Below, piece by piece: positions 15,484 to 24,008 of a stretch of 38,582 bases of DNA. Both the position numbers and the translations under genes were made by a program. The notes under the pieces are model-generated. The model ran no database searches and had not been told where the DNA came from. It saw nothing but the letters and a program-made list of their open reading frames with translations. Position 1 is the first letter of the stretch; each line of letters begins with the position of its first letter. The stretch lies in the NCBI GenBank assembly GCA_947573445.1, contig CANPFR010000013.1, positions 1 to 38,582 of the forward strand, in the 5' to 3' direction. Origin of the DNA: an uncultured Clostridia bacterium (lineage in GTDB: Bacteria; Bacillota; Clostridia; TANB77; CAG-508).

Positions 15484-17278
15484 GGAGTTAGAATTAAAAC
15501 AATTTTTAAAATTATTTTGGGATAAGAAAGTGTTTATCATTTTCGTGATGGTGGTATTTGCATTTATGGGAGGAGCAAAAATAAAATATTTTACCACACC
15601 AGTGTATGAAGCGACTGGTAAATTAATCTGTGCTAGAACAGAAGAATCAATTAGTGAAGGGGCGACAGTTACAACATCAGAGTTAAGTATGCCATCTAGT
15701 TTGGCAGAAACATATGCAGCTTTAATTAAGAGTGATTTAATTGTAAATCAAGTTATTGGAAATTTAGGTTTAAATATGAGTGCAGGACAATTAAGTAGTA
15801 GTGTAGAATTAACACCAGTAACAAAAGTGTATTATCAAGTAACAGCAAGAAATACAGACAATGAAATGGCAGCAAAAATTGCCAATGAATTTATCAAGGT
15901 ATTTTCAGAAGAAGTAAAGAAAATTTATGAAATTGACAATATTCGTATTGTAGATGAGGCACAAGTACCAACAGGAGCTATGAATATGAATATGGGAAAA
16001 AGCATCAAAGTATTTGCAGGAATTGGGTTTGTGGTTGCAGCGGCAGCAGTTATGATTATGTTTATTTTTAATAATACAGTTACCAATGCTGACCAAATCA
16101 AACGATATACAAAACTTACAACATTAGCTTCGATACCAAAATATAGTGGAAATGAGGATTTGATTACATTAAAAGATTCAAAATCACCATATGCAGAAAG
16201 TATCAAGATTTTAAGAACGAATCTACAATATATGTATGAAAAAGGAACCTTACAAACAGTAGGAATTACTAGCAGTTTACCTGGAGAAGGAAAAAGTTGG
16301 TTGACAGCAAATCTTGCAGTAGCATTCGCCAATGGTGGTAAAAAGACATTAATTATTGATGCTGATATGCGAAGAGGTAGACAACATCGTTTATTCAAAG
16401 TAAGAAAAGTGCCAGGTTTATCAGAGTTTTTGATGGCGGCAAGAGAAAATACTGGATTAGTTGCAATCAAAGGTAGAAGAGTAGGAAAAGGTTTGGTAGC
16501 GAAATTTTTGAGTGTGATTAATAAAGTAGTAAAAATCGAGAAAATTCCTGCTATTGCGAAGATTATTTATAAAGAAGAATATATTTCAGCAAATGCTGAA
16601 AGCAATGTGAAAATGAAATCTTTGAAAAAAGAAACAAAAGTAGAAGAGGCAGAGATTGTGGTTGAACCAGAAAAGAAAAAAAGAGGTAGAAAACCTGCCA
16701 AAAAAGAAGAAGTAGCAGAAGAAACAACCAAGAAAACAGCGAAAAAATCCACAAAGAAAAAAGCTGAAAAAGAAGAAGTTGTTGTAGAAGAAAAGAAAAC
16801 GAAAAAAGCAACGAGCAAGAAAACAACGAAAAAGTCAGAAGGAAAAGAATTAGCTGTTATAGAGAAAAAAGAGGAAGTTGTTAAAAAAGAAGAAAAACCA
16901 ATGGTATTTCAATGTGTGAATGAAACAGGAATTGACAATTTATATGTATTACCATCTGGTAGTGAGAGATTGGAATCTTCTGAATTATTATCAACAGAAA
17001 AATTTGCGGATGCAATAGAAGATTTGAAAAAAGAATTTGATATGATTATTATTGATACACCACCAGTTTCTGTTGTGGCAGATGGATTTATTGTGTCAAG
17101 AATGGTAGATACGAATATGATTGTTTTAAAACATGGAAATACAGAAATTAATGAGTTAAATAAAATTAAAAATAATATTGAACAAATTGGTGGAGAAGTA
17201 ATTGGAACAGTCATTAATAAGATTCCAGATGCAAATAAGAAATATTACAATACATATTATAATAAAAAAGTAAAATAA
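15470..17278 (+). CDS. Wzz/BY-kinase (capsular polysaccharide tyrosine autokinase) with lysine-rich insertion
   Basis: A 602-residue fused chain-length regulator and tyrosine autokinase. It has membrane helices at about 18-36 and 180-200 and a Wzz domain between them. The kinase domain has Walker A SSLPGEGKSWLTANLAV (about 267-283), Walker A' LIIDADMRRGR (about 293-303) and Walker B FDMIIIDTPPVSVVADG (about 522-538). The C-terminus YYNTYYNKK is a Tyr cluster of the kind that is autophosphorylated. Between A' and B lies an unusual insertion of about 160 residues (about 330-490). It contains an AT-hook-like KKRGRKPAKKEE and histone H1-like Lys/Glu/Thr repeats such as KKTAKKSTKKKAEKEE. The ATG at 15470 directly abuts AAAGGAG, so initiation may lean on coupling with the previous gene. 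It ends before a 12-bp hairpin. Confidence 0.85.
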   Translation: MVVIKELELKQFLKLFWDKKVFIIFVMVVFAFMGGAKIKYFTTPVYEATGKLICARTEESISEGATVTTSELSMPSSLAETYAALIKSDLIVNQVIGNLGLNMSAGQLSSSVELTPVTKVYYQVTARNTDNEMAAKIANEFIKVFSEEVKKIYEIDNIRIVDEAQVPTGAMNMNMGKSIKVFAGIGFVVAAAAVMIMFIFNNTVTNADQIKRYTKLTTLASIPKYSGNEDLITLKDSKSPYAESIKILRTNLQYMYEKGTLQTVGITSSLPGEGKSWLTANLAVAFANGGKKTLIIDADMRRGRQHRLFKVRKVPGLSEFLMAARENTGLVAIKGRRVGKGLVAKFLSVINKVVKIEKIPAIAKIIYKEEYISANAESNVKMKSLKKETKVEEAEIVVEPEKKKRGRKPAKKEEVAEETTKKTAKKSTKKKAEKEEVVVEEKKTKKATSKKTTKKSEGKELAVIEKKEEVVKKEEKPMVFQCVNETGIDNLYVLPSGSERLESSELLSTEKFADAIEDLKKEFDMIIIDTPPVSVVADGFIVSRMVDTNMIVLKHGNTEINELNKIKNNIEQIGGEVIGTVINKIPDANKKYYNTYYNKKVK

Positions 17279-17286
17279 AACAAAAA

Positions 17287-17323
17287 TATAGCGGACTTGC
17301 AATTCATTTAAAAGTCCGCTATA
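17287..17323 (+). other. Strong hairpin without T-tract between EPS genes
   Basis: A perfect 12-bp stem (TATAGCGGACTT with AAGTCCGCTATA) and 13-nt loop, followed by ATTG instead of a T-run. It is therefore not a normal terminator. It may be an RNA processing or stability element that separates expression of the kinase from the downstream genes, or a partial attenuator. Confidence 0.6.
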
Positions 17324-17366
17324 ATTGTAAGTAGATAAGAGAAAAAAGTGAAGAAAGGATATACAG

Positions 17367-18539
17367 ATGAAAGTAAAACTGGATTTTTATGTGAAAACAA
17401 CGGTCATTATAGTTGCTATGGTGTTTTTGATATTAGGAGCGAAGGTTGTAAGATATACGATTATGAAGGAAGTTTTGGTTGATACAAGTTCTGGACATTG
17501 GATGATAGGAATTTTGAATAATGAAAGAATTTTAAATGAACTTGAGATGGAAATGCAAACAGAAGAAGAAATTGGAGCAGGAGAAAAAGCAATTAAAATT
17601 TTCAAGGATATTAACTTTTTTGGTTTAACGACTTATGAAGGATATGAAATTTATATTACAATTGTTTGGAATATTATGTTATTAATCATTATGTTTACAT
17701 TAAGAAATAAGTTAAACATTTTGCAAACAATATTTTTGGTGCTTTCCATTTTGGTATTAAATATATTTGATTTTAATTTAGCAAAAGAACCAATTCAGAT
17801 GTTATATTTTATTTTAATGTATATGGTGATTACAAGTAAATCCTTAAAAGACAGTTTTAAGTATTGTCTATGTTTTGGAATCTTATATTGGGCGTCTGTT
17901 TCATTTAGGGAATATTACATATTGATTGCAATATTTATGCTAGGTGCATCTTGGATTTGTAAAACGTTTATATTAATGAAAGATAGATTGAAAATTCAAG
18001 ATATTATACTTGTAATGTTTGTTTTAGGTGTAGGGTATTTCTTATTACTTTCTGTATCTAAAATTATCATGCCAGAAGATTATGCAGAGTTAGTTAGGGT
18101 TAGAACAAGAGGTGAAGAAGGAGCTGGAACAAGTATTGTTAACTGGATCACAAAAGATGCTTCTAATTTGCCATTGTTTACTTTAGATTATTTGATAATG
18201 CTTGTTCGTATGATGATACCAATTGAATTGATAACATTTGGTCCGAAGTATTGGCCATATGTTGCATATCAGGTGATGATTACGTTTTATGTGGTGATGG
18301 CTTTGAAGAATATTAAGAAAAATCATAAGTCGAAAAATGTTGCATTGTATGTTTATTTGGGATTTTTGTGTGGTTCGGCAACATTTGAACCAGATTTTGG
18401 TTCTTGGGTGCGTCATGAGGCAGCCATTGCTCCGATTTTGTTTATATTGGCTGATATGTATCGATTTAAACAAGCGAGAACGGATTTGGAGAAACATAAA
18501 TTAGAGAAAGAAGAACAAAGGGAGGAAAATTATGGATAA
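17367..18539 (+). CDS. Multi-spanning membrane protein, possible polysaccharide polymerase (Wzy/EpsG-like)
   Basis: A 390-residue protein with roughly ten hydrophobic segments, an extracytoplasmic loop after the first one (about 30-90), and a charged C-terminal tail (DLEKHKLEKEEQREEN). I see no motif that names a family. Its position after the Wzz/BY-kinase and before the glycosyltransferases and flippase is where a Wzy polymerase usually lies, and no other candidate exists in the locus. The polymerase role is therefore inferred from context only. AAAGGATAT precedes the ATG. The end overlaps the next gene by 8 bp. Confidence 0.6.
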   Translation: MKVKLDFYVKTTVIIVAMVFLILGAKVVRYTIMKEVLVDTSSGHWMIGILNNERILNELEMEMQTEEEIGAGEKAIKIFKDINFFGLTTYEGYEIYITIVWNIMLLIIMFTLRNKLNILQTIFLVLSILVLNIFDFNLAKEPIQMLYFILMYMVITSKSLKDSFKYCLCFGILYWASVSFREYYILIAIFMLGASWICKTFILMKDRLKIQDIILVMFVLGVGYFLLLSVSKIIMPEDYAELVRVRTRGEEGAGTSIVNWITKDASNLPLFTLDYLIMLVRMMIPIELITFGPKYWPYVAYQVMITFYVVMALKNIKKNHKSKNVALYVYLGFLCGSATFEPDFGSWVRHEAAIAPILFILADMYRFKQARTDLEKHKLEKEEQREENYG

Positions 18540-19707
18540 AAAAGTTGGAATTGTATCTTGTTATTTTAAACACAATTATGGAAGTATGTTGCAGGCGATT
18601 GCAACACAGAAGATTTTAGATGATTGGGGAATTCCGAATGAGACGATTAATTTGGAGAAATTAGAACAAGAAATTGCGAAGGGAAAAAGAAAATATTATT
18701 TAAGCCAAATTTTTAATTTTTCCTTCATTAAAGCGAAACTTGGAATGGTTAAGTTGAAACTTTATTGTAAATTTGCGAATGGAGAACTGGGAAGAAATAT
18801 CAAAATGAGAGATAAAAAATTTGAAGAATTTGAAAAAATGTTTCATCTTTCGAAAAGTTATGATACAATGAAACAGATTTGTGAAGAAGGAAATTACACT
18901 GATGTTTTGGTTGGAAGTGATCAGTTATGGCTTCCAGTGAATATTGTGGCTGATTATTATACGCTTAATTTTGTGCCAGAGCATGTGAATAAGATATCAT
19001 TTGCAACGAGTTTTGGGGTATCTCAGATTCCAGAAAAATATAAAGATCAGTATCAGAAGTTTTTGAAGAGAATTGAGAATTTATCGGTTCGAGAAGATGC
19101 TGGAGTAAAGTTAGTAAAAGATTTAACAGGGCGAGAGGCAAAATTGGTTTGTGATCCAACACTATTGTTTGATAAGGAAGAGTGGATGAGCATTCAGAAG
19201 GAAGAACGTCTGATAAAAGAAAAATATATTTTCTGTTATTTTTTAGGAAAGACAGTAGAATACAGAAAGTTTGCAGAAAGAATTAAGGAGAAAACGGGTT
19301 ATAAAATTGTGTCACTAAATCATTTGGATGAGTATGTGAAATATAGTGATAAATTTGCGGATGAAGCACCATTTGATATTGGACCAAGTGAGTTTTTGAA
19401 TTTGATTCGAAATGCAGAATTTGTGTGTACAGATTCATTCCATGGAACAGTATTTTCACTTATCAATCAGAAGAAGTTTTTTGTGTTTAGACGTTATCAA
19501 AATAAATCAAAAGTTTCTACGAATTCGAGATTGGATTCTCTTTTGAAGATTGTGAATTTGAGTGATAGGATGCTAGATGGAGATGAAGAGGTTAAGGATT
19601 TGCTTGAAAAAGAGATTGATTATGAAGTGGTATCAAAAAAACTAGGGGAATTTAGAGAAGATTCGAAAGCGTTTTTGAGAGGAGCTTTGGAGAATGGAAA
19701 GAATTAA
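18532..19707 (+). CDS. Polysaccharide pyruvyl transferase family protein
   Basis: A 391-residue protein of the polysaccharide pyruvyltransferase (PF04230) family, related to CsaB and EpsO/EpsI. Members add ketal pyruvate to sugars from PEP, though some have other roles. Supporting segments are GIVSCYFKHNYGSMLQA at the N-terminus, DVLVGSDQLWLP (about 123-134), FATSFGVSQIP (about 158-168), SVREDAGV (about 187-194) and the conserved FVCTDSFHGTVFSLI (about 301-315), with the family's typical DSFHG motif. GGGAGGAAA precedes the ATG. It overlaps both neighbours, so translation is likely coupled. Family assignment is firm; the acceptor sugar is unknown. Confidence 0.85.
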   Translation: MDKKVGIVSCYFKHNYGSMLQAIATQKILDDWGIPNETINLEKLEQEIAKGKRKYYLSQIFNFSFIKAKLGMVKLKLYCKFANGELGRNIKMRDKKFEEFEKMFHLSKSYDTMKQICEEGNYTDVLVGSDQLWLPVNIVADYYTLNFVPEHVNKISFATSFGVSQIPEKYKDQYQKFLKRIENLSVREDAGVKLVKDLTGREAKLVCDPTLLFDKEEWMSIQKEERLIKEKYIFCYFLGKTVEYRKFAERIKEKTGYKIVSLNHLDEYVKYSDKFADEAPFDIGPSEFLNLIRNAEFVCTDSFHGTVFSLINQKKFFVFRRYQNKSKVSTNSRLDSLLKIVNLSDRMLDGDEEVKDLLEKEIDYEVVSKKLGEFREDSKAFLRGALENGKN

Positions 19708-20797
19708 AGTTTTATATTTTGTTGACCGTTTGAGACATGGGGGCATTCAACAAATGATTGTTGAAATTTTAAAAAAGATGGATCAAGAAAAGGTACAAAT
19801 TGATTTGTTAATATTTGATGATGGACAGACTTACCCATTAGAAGAAGTTGTGAGGCGTTTAGGAATTAAGGTGTATAAAATAGATGCTTGGATTTGGAAA
19901 CCATGGGATTATTTGAAACAAGCAAAAGCGTTAGATCATTTTTTTAAGGAGCATCATGATTATAAAGTAGTACATATGCATTCTTCAAGTAAGAATTTTA
20001 TGGTTTTGAAAAAAGCTAAAAAATATGGGATAAAGATAAGAATTGCTCATTCGCATAATATAGGTTTTCAATCCAAAAATAAAATAAAAATTATGGTGGG
20101 AGATATTTTAAAAAAGCCATTAAAAAAATATGCTACGGATTTTTTTGCCTGTTCAAAATTGGCTGGAAAATGGCTTTTTGGGGATAAAGAGGTCAAAGTA
20201 ATTCATAATGCAGTAGATTATGAAAAATTTAAATTTAATCAAGAAAGACGTGATGAACTGAGAAAAGAGCTTGGAATAGAAAATAAGTTCGTGATTGGAA
20301 ATGTTGGACGATTTACAAATCAGAAGAATCATGCGTTTTTGATTGATATTTTTGAAGAAATTTATAAACAAAATCATGATGCTGTTTTAATATTGGTAGG
20401 GATAGGAGAAAAGGAAGAAGAAATAAAAGAAAAAGTGAAAAATCTTGGACTACAAGAAAATGTGTTGTTTTTAGGGTTTCATAATAATGTTAATGAGTAT
20501 ATGTGGGTAATGGATTGTTTTGTTTTTCCTTCTATATTTGAAGGATTAGGATTGGTTTTGATTGAGGCACAAACAACGGGAATGAAATGTTTTACGTCAA
20601 AAGATGTTGTACCAGAAGAAGCAAAAATATCAGAATTATTAACGTATATTTCTTTGAAACAAACAGCGAAAGAATGGGCTGATATGATTTTGAATAGTGA
20701 TTTTGAAAGAGAAGATATTAAGCGAGAATTGGAAGATAGAAAATATTTGATAGAGCAAACGGTGAAAGAACTGGAAGAGTTTTATTTAGGAGAGTAG
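19694..20797 (+). CDS. Glycosyltransferase family 4 (GT-B)
   Basis: A 367-residue GT-B enzyme. The acceptor loop is DRLRHGGIQQMI (about 10-21), followed by YKVVHMHSSSKNFMV (about 92-106) and FACSKLAGKWLFG (about 150-162). The donor domain has GNVGRFTNQKNHAFLI (about 201-216) and FPSIFEGLGLVLIEAQ (E-x7-E, about 275-290). It closely resembles the glycosyltransferases at 22884 and 24009, which share the GGIE/GGME loop, ACS-AGxWLF and EGxGLxxxEAQ segments, so the three are probably duplicates with diverged acceptors. It overlaps the previous gene by 14 bp and ends 1 bp before the next. Confidence 0.85.
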   Translation: MERIKVLYFVDRLRHGGIQQMIVEILKKMDQEKVQIDLLIFDDGQTYPLEEVVRRLGIKVYKIDAWIWKPWDYLKQAKALDHFFKEHHDYKVVHMHSSSKNFMVLKKAKKYGIKIRIAHSHNIGFQSKNKIKIMVGDILKKPLKKYATDFFACSKLAGKWLFGDKEVKVIHNAVDYEKFKFNQERRDELRKELGIENKFVIGNVGRFTNQKNHAFLIDIFEEIYKQNHDAVLILVGIGEKEEEIKEKVKNLGLQENVLFLGFHNNVNEYMWVMDCFVFPSIFEGLGLVLIEAQTTGMKCFTSKDVVPEEAKISELLTYISLKQTAKEWADMILNSDFEREDIKRELEDRKYLIEQTVKELEEFYLGE

Positions 20798-20798
20798 A

Positions 20799-21953
20799 AT
20801 GAAAAAAGTTGTGTTTAAATGGATTCGAGGTTTCATAAAATTAATGATTGGATTTGTTCATTTTCCGTCAGTAAAGATGACGAGCCAAGAGGCTGAAACA
20901 GAAATTTCTAAAATATATGACAAAAAGGCGTTATTCAATGAGATGGATATTCAAAATTTAGAGGTAGATGAAAAGATTGATTTGAGTATTATTATTCCAG
21001 TTTATAATGTGCAGAAGTTTTTGAAGAAGTGTTTGGATTCGATTGTGGAACAAGAAACGAAATATCGTTTTGAAGTGATTACTGTAAATGATGGTTCAAC
21101 GGATCAATCAATCAAAATTTTGAAAGATTATGAAGAAAAATATGATTTTATAAAAGTAATTGACCAAGAAAATGGAGGAGCAGCAAAGGCTAGAAATAAT
21201 GGGATAAATAATGCAAGAGGAAGGTATATTTCTTTTATCGATAGTGATGATTTTGTAGATAAATTGTTTATAGAAACGATGTTAGAAAGAGCTTTTAAAA
21301 ATGATTTAGATATTGCGATGTGTTCTTATTACGAATATGATTTTGAAAATGAAAAAGTTTTATGTGAGAAGAGACGAAAAGGGATATGCATAAAAGGAAA
21401 GTTAGGAGATGAAATTTTAAAATTAAAAGGCTATAACTGTATGAAAATATTTAAAAAGGAATTGTGGAAAGAGATTAGACAACCAGAGGGGTATTGGTAT
21501 GAAGATTGTATGATTAGGATAATTTTGTTAAGAATGTGTTCTTCTTTTGAATATATCGATATTCCATTGTATTATTATACAGTTCATAAAAGTAGTATTT
21601 CTAGAGATAAAGATAATAAGAAAAAGCTTAAAACGTTAGATCATTTATTTTTGTTACAGGAGTTATTAAAATTATCAGAGAAATTGAATTTAAGCAATGA
21701 TAAAGAAACATTATATAAGATTATATTATATGAATTGGGGCCAGTGTTATGGCTTAGAACAAGAAAATTAGAACCCAAAATGAAAAAAGAAGTTTTTATT
21801 TTAGCATGTGATATAATGGAAAAGTATAAGATGAAAGTGGTAGTTGATTTTGAAAATAAGTATTTGGAGAAGGCATTTGAGAGACGCGATTATCATTTGT
21901 GGAAATTGGTGAATCTTTATATTATGTTGGGAGTGAAAAGTGAGAATGAATGA
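20799..21953 (+). CDS. Glycosyltransferase family 2 (GT-A)
   Basis: A 384-residue GT-A enzyme with an N-terminal extension of about 60 residues, then DLSIIIPVYNVQKFLKKCL (about 61-79), the VNDGSTDQS nucleotide-sugar site (about 98-106), NGGAAKARNNGI (about 126-137) and the metal-binding FIDSDDFVD (about 144-152). The later YWYEDCMIRI segment carries the ED catalytic-base region. It is a cytoplasmic or membrane-associated enzyme that adds one sugar to the lipid-linked repeat unit. GGAGAG precedes the ATG. The end overlaps the next gene. The sugar specificity cannot be read. Confidence 0.85.
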   Translation: MKKVVFKWIRGFIKLMIGFVHFPSVKMTSQEAETEISKIYDKKALFNEMDIQNLEVDEKIDLSIIIPVYNVQKFLKKCLDSIVEQETKYRFEVITVNDGSTDQSIKILKDYEEKYDFIKVIDQENGGAAKARNNGINNARGRYISFIDSDDFVDKLFIETMLERAFKNDLDIAMCSYYEYDFENEKVLCEKRRKGICIKGKLGDEILKLKGYNCMKIFKKELWKEIRQPEGYWYEDCMIRIILLRMCSSFEYIDIPLYYYTVHKSSISRDKDNKKKLKTLDHLFLLQELLKLSEKLNLSNDKETLYKIILYELGPVLWLRTRKLEPKMKKEVFILACDIMEKYKMKVVVDFENKYLEKAFERRDYHLWKLVNLYIMLGVKSENE

Positions 21954-22872
21954 AAAAATACTTGTGATGATGTCCACCTATAATGGGGAAAAATATATTG
22001 ATGAGCAGATTGATAGTGTATTGGCACAAAAAAATGTAAGGGTAGATTTATTAATAAGAGATGATGGTTCAAAGGATGAAACGGTTCGTATTATAAAAAG
22101 ATATTGTGAAAAATTTGATAATATAAAGTTTTATGAAGGTCCTAATTTAAAACCTGCGAGAAGCTTTTTAAACTTAATTGAAACAGCTGAATTGAATTAT
22201 GATTATTATGCTTTTTGTGATCAAGACGATGTGTGGCATGAGGATAAGTTATATCAAGCAATTGAAAAGATTGGAAAAAAGAAAGATTCTCAAAAACCAA
22301 TTTTGTATTATTGTGGAGTTGAAACAGTGGATGATAATTTGAAAAATATAGATACTTGGTTTGTTCCAGAGGAATGTGCTTCAAGTTTGTCTGAAACGTT
22401 AAGTACGCTTGGGTTGTTAAAAGGGTGTACAATGGTTATTAATAAAGAGTTGATGAAAAATTTGAGAAAACAATTTCCAAAAGTGTTAACAATGCATGAT
22501 GTATATATACATGAGGTTTGTTTAGCGTTGAATGGAGTAATCATTGCGGATCAAGGGAGATATATGAAATATAGAGTTCATAGAAATAATGTCACGATGG
22601 GGAAAGTAGCGATTCGAAAAAGATTTAAAAAATTGATGAAGATGATGTTTACCGAGGAAAAATGTAAATATTCTAAAATGATTGAAGAAATTATTCATAT
22701 TTATGAAGAGCAAATAAGTCCAGAAAATTTAGAACAATTAAGAAAAGTTGCTTATTATAGAAAAAATTTAAGAACAAAATTGAAGTTACTGAAGGATGAA
22801 GCAGGGAAAGCGTTTGTCAGTAAAAAGTGGTATGTAAATGTGAAATTAAAAGTATTATTAGGGATTTTATAG
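21940..22872 (+). CDS. Glycosyltransferase family 2 (rhamnosyltransferase-like)
   Basis: A GT-A enzyme of about 310 residues: MMSTYNGEKYIDEQIDSV at the N-terminus, LIRDDGSKDETV (about 35-46) and the DxD site AFCDQDDVWHEDKL (about 90-103), a pattern common in WcaA/rhamnosyltransferase-like GT2 proteins. A later conserved region is MHDVYIHEVCLALNG. The start is uncertain. GTG at 21940 has GGGAG at ideal spacing, while ATG at 21946 lies 12 bp from it; either way the gene overlaps the previous one. The end lies 11 bp before the next glycosyltransferase. Confidence 0.8.
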   Translation: MRMNEKILVMMSTYNGEKYIDEQIDSVLAQKNVRVDLLIRDDGSKDETVRIIKRYCEKFDNIKFYEGPNLKPARSFLNLIETAELNYDYYAFCDQDDVWHEDKLYQAIEKIGKKKDSQKPILYYCGVETVDDNLKNIDTWFVPEECASSLSETLSTLGLLKGCTMVINKELMKNLRKQFPKVLTMHDVYIHEVCLALNGVIIADQGRYMKYRVHRNNVTMGKVAIRKRFKKLMKMMFTEEKCKYSKMIEEIIHIYEEQISPENLEQLRKVAYYRKNLRTKLKLLKDEAGKAFVSKKWYVNVKLKVLLGIL

Positions 22873-22883
22873 GAGAGAAAAAA

Positions 22884-23981
22884 ATGAGTAAAAGGAAAGT
22901 ATTATATACAGGTTATTCTGCCAATATGGGAGGAATTGAGAGATTTTTGCTCAATATTTGTAAATACATTGATAAGGAAAAATTTGAAGTTAGTTTTTTG
23001 ACTTTTAAAAATCAGAAAGTATATTTGCAAGAAGAGTTGGAAAATAAGGGAATCAAATTTTTTGAGATTACAAGTAGAAAAGAAAATTATATTCAATATT
23101 TGAGAGACTTAAAAAAAGTATACAGTGAAAATGATTTTGATATCATTCATTTTAATTGTATGAATTTTAGTTTGTTTGAAAGAATTATTTTGGCTAAGAG
23201 ATATTCAAAAGCAAAAGTGATTATTCATTCTCATTCCAATAATATTGGAAATAAAATTGGAAAAAAGGCTCAGATGATAGATAAGATAGGAAAATTTGCT
23301 ATGAGAAATAGTGAGTGTAAAAGAATTGCTTGTAGTAAAGAAGCTGGAGAGTGGCTTTTTAGAGATAAATCTTTTATGGTGTTAGATAATGGAATAGAAA
23401 TAGAAAAATTTAAGTTTTATGAGGAGAATCGAGTCAATATTAGAAGTGAATTAGGAATTGATGAGAATACAGAGGTTTTGGGAACCGTAGGTAGATTGGT
23501 AGAACAGAAAAATCATAAATTTCTAATAGAAGTTTTTTATGAGTATCAAAAATTGAATGCTGATAGTAAATTGTTGTTGGTAGGTGAAGGGAAATTTAAA
23601 AGTGAGTTAGAGTCACAGGCGAAGAGATTGCAGATACAAGATAAGGTTTTATTTTTAGGTATGCGAAAGGATATAGAAAAAATTTATTCTGCAATGGATA
23701 TTTTTGTTTTTCCTTCCATATTTGAAGGGTTTGGGCTTGCTGTTGTGGAGGCACAAATCAATGGATTAAAGTGTTATGCTAGTACCAATGTGGCAGAAGA
23801 GTCAAATGTTACTGGAAATGAGAAGTTTTTGGAGTTAGATGAAGGTGCTGAAAATTGGGCTAAGAAAATATTTGAATCGAATCATGAAAGAGATGAAAGG
23901 GCATTTGAAAAAGTGCCAGATAAATTTAAAATTGTAGAAATGGTAAAGATTTTGAGTAAAATTTATGAGGAAATAGATTAA
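22884..23981 (+). CDS. Glycosyltransferase family 4 (GT-B)
   Basis: A 365-residue GT-B enzyme. YSANMGGIERFLLNIC (about 10-25) is the acceptor loop, with DIIHFNCMNFSLFER (about 90-104), ACSKEAGEWLF (about 150-160), GTVGRLVEQKNHKFLI (about 197-212) and FPSIFEGFGLAVVEAQ (about 275-290). A longer frame could begin at 22827 but has no ribosome site and would overlap the previous gene. The ATG at 22884 follows AGGAGAG. It is a paralogue of the enzymes at 19694 and 24009. Confidence 0.87.
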   Translation: MSKRKVLYTGYSANMGGIERFLLNICKYIDKEKFEVSFLTFKNQKVYLQEELENKGIKFFEITSRKENYIQYLRDLKKVYSENDFDIIHFNCMNFSLFERIILAKRYSKAKVIIHSHSNNIGNKIGKKAQMIDKIGKFAMRNSECKRIACSKEAGEWLFRDKSFMVLDNGIEIEKFKFYEENRVNIRSELGIDENTEVLGTVGRLVEQKNHKFLIEVFYEYQKLNADSKLLLVGEGKFKSELESQAKRLQIQDKVLFLGMRKDIEKIYSAMDIFVFPSIFEGFGLAVVEAQINGLKCYASTNVAEESNVTGNEKFLELDEGAENWAKKIFESNHERDERAFEKVPDKFKIVEMVKILSKIYEEID

Positions 23982-24008
23982 ATATTGATGAGGAAAAGGG
24001 TGAAATAG

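Noticed and set aside
16563..16826. Long antisense ORFs opposite the Lys-rich insertion
   Set aside because: They are Phe/Leu/Ser-rich mirror images of Lys/Glu codons on the plus strand, with no ribosome site.
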